A DNA stretch of 5,088 nt, taken from positions 1 through 5,088 of the forward strand of contig JAISPT010000022.1 in NCBI GenBank assembly GCA_031274715.1. Reading direction: 5' to 3'. Shown piece by piece: positions 4,975 to 5,088 of the stretch; position 1 is the first letter of the stretch, and the number at the start of each line of letters is the position of its first letter. Source of the stretch: Azonexus sp. (GTDB lineage: Bacteria > Pseudomonadota > Gammaproteobacteria > Burkholderiales > Rhodocyclaceae). The notes beneath the pieces were generated by a model, which had not been told where the DNA came from, searched no databases, and saw nothing but the letters and a program-made list of their open reading frames with translations. Both the position numbers and the translations under genes were made by a program.

Positions 4975-5088
4975 GGTCTGTTCACAGTAGCCAATTTGTG
5001 TTCCCATTCTGGGATTTGGATGTGACACATGGATCGGCGAATGTTGAGCGACACACAATGGTTTCGGATTGCTGAATTGCTGCCGGGT
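4975..5088 (+). mobile_element. Left end of an IS5-family insertion sequence (partial)
   Basis: The sequence changes character right after the deaD stop: GC content drops and a terminal-repeat-like end GGTCTGTTCACAG begins at about 4975, followed 54 nt later by a transposase start. The preceding CTAG (4971-4974) fits the YTAR target of IS5-type elements. If the target were only TA, the element would begin one base earlier at 4974. The right end, the matching inverted repeat and the target duplicate lie beyond the window, so the exact boundary and subgroup (IS5 or IS427-like) are not settled. Confidence 0.75.
5029..5088 (+). CDS. IS5-family transposase, N-terminal 20 codons (cut by window end)
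   Basis: The reading frame from the ATG at 5029 gives MDRRMLSDTQWFRIAELLPG and runs off the right edge without a stop. The pattern of S/T-D-x-Q-W-x-x-I-x-x-L-L-P-G is the start of the N-terminal DNA-binding domain (DUF4096 type) of IS5-family DDE transposases. An ATG at 5020 is followed at once by a stop and is excluded; no strong ribosome binding site is seen, as is common in insertion sequences. The catalytic DDE domain is outside the window, so it is not known whether the gene is intact or in two frames. Confidence 0.85.
   Translation, partial: MDRRMLSDTQWFRIAELLPG

Noticed and set aside
1..5088. CRISPR arrays, defence or toxin-antitoxin systems, phage genes
   Set aside because: No regularly spaced repeats, nuclease or toxin-like small gene pairs, or phage structural genes were seen. 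Apart from the IS end, the content is housekeeping.

Overview
The window is about 5.1 kb of GC-rich chromosomal DNA. GreB has the N-terminally extended form I associate with Betaproteobacteria, and the neighbours (a YdcH/DUF465 protein, a Tas-type aldo/keto reductase and a DeaD helicase) fit a betaproteobacterium, possibly of the Rhodocyclales. That placement rests on remembered protein resemblance, not on a search.

Layout from left to right. Positions 1-166 hold no protein gene. They contain a strong leftward promoter of the rRNA/tRNA type (TTGACG, 16-bp spacer, TATAAT, GC-rich discriminator), and a 9-bp inverted repeat sits where its transcript should begin. A stable-RNA operon therefore probably starts just outside the window. 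Positions 167-1032 are a leftward two-gene operon: a 102-aa protein of unknown function, then greB. The two genes share one base (TGATG), and a good extended -10 promoter lies at 1063-1090. Divergent from it, 1100-1321 encodes a 73-aa YdcH/DUF465 protein. A rightward pair follows: an unrecognised 110-aa protein (1443-1775) and, 24 bp later, a Tas-like aldo/keto reductase (1800-2846).

The 352-bp gap 2847-3198 holds a near-consensus sigma70 promoter (TTGGCG-17-TATAAT) and a leader of about 190 nt with several GC-rich hairpins. One hairpin ends just before the Shine-Dalgarno of deaD, a 591-aa cold-shock-type DEAD-box RNA helicase (3199-4974). The left end of an IS5-family insertion sequence abuts the deaD stop codon, which lies in a CTAG that matches that family's YTAR target. 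The first 20 codons of its transposase run off the right edge.

The genes are mostly housekeeping and share an RNA theme: GreB rescues stalled RNA polymerase, DeaD remodels structured RNA and ribosome precursors, and the left-edge promoter looks made for stable RNA. I see no defence system, CRISPR array or other clearly novel system. The points most worth following are the structured deaD leader, the IS at the deaD stop codon, the small protein coupled to greB, and greB's position directly upstream of a putative stringently controlled promoter.
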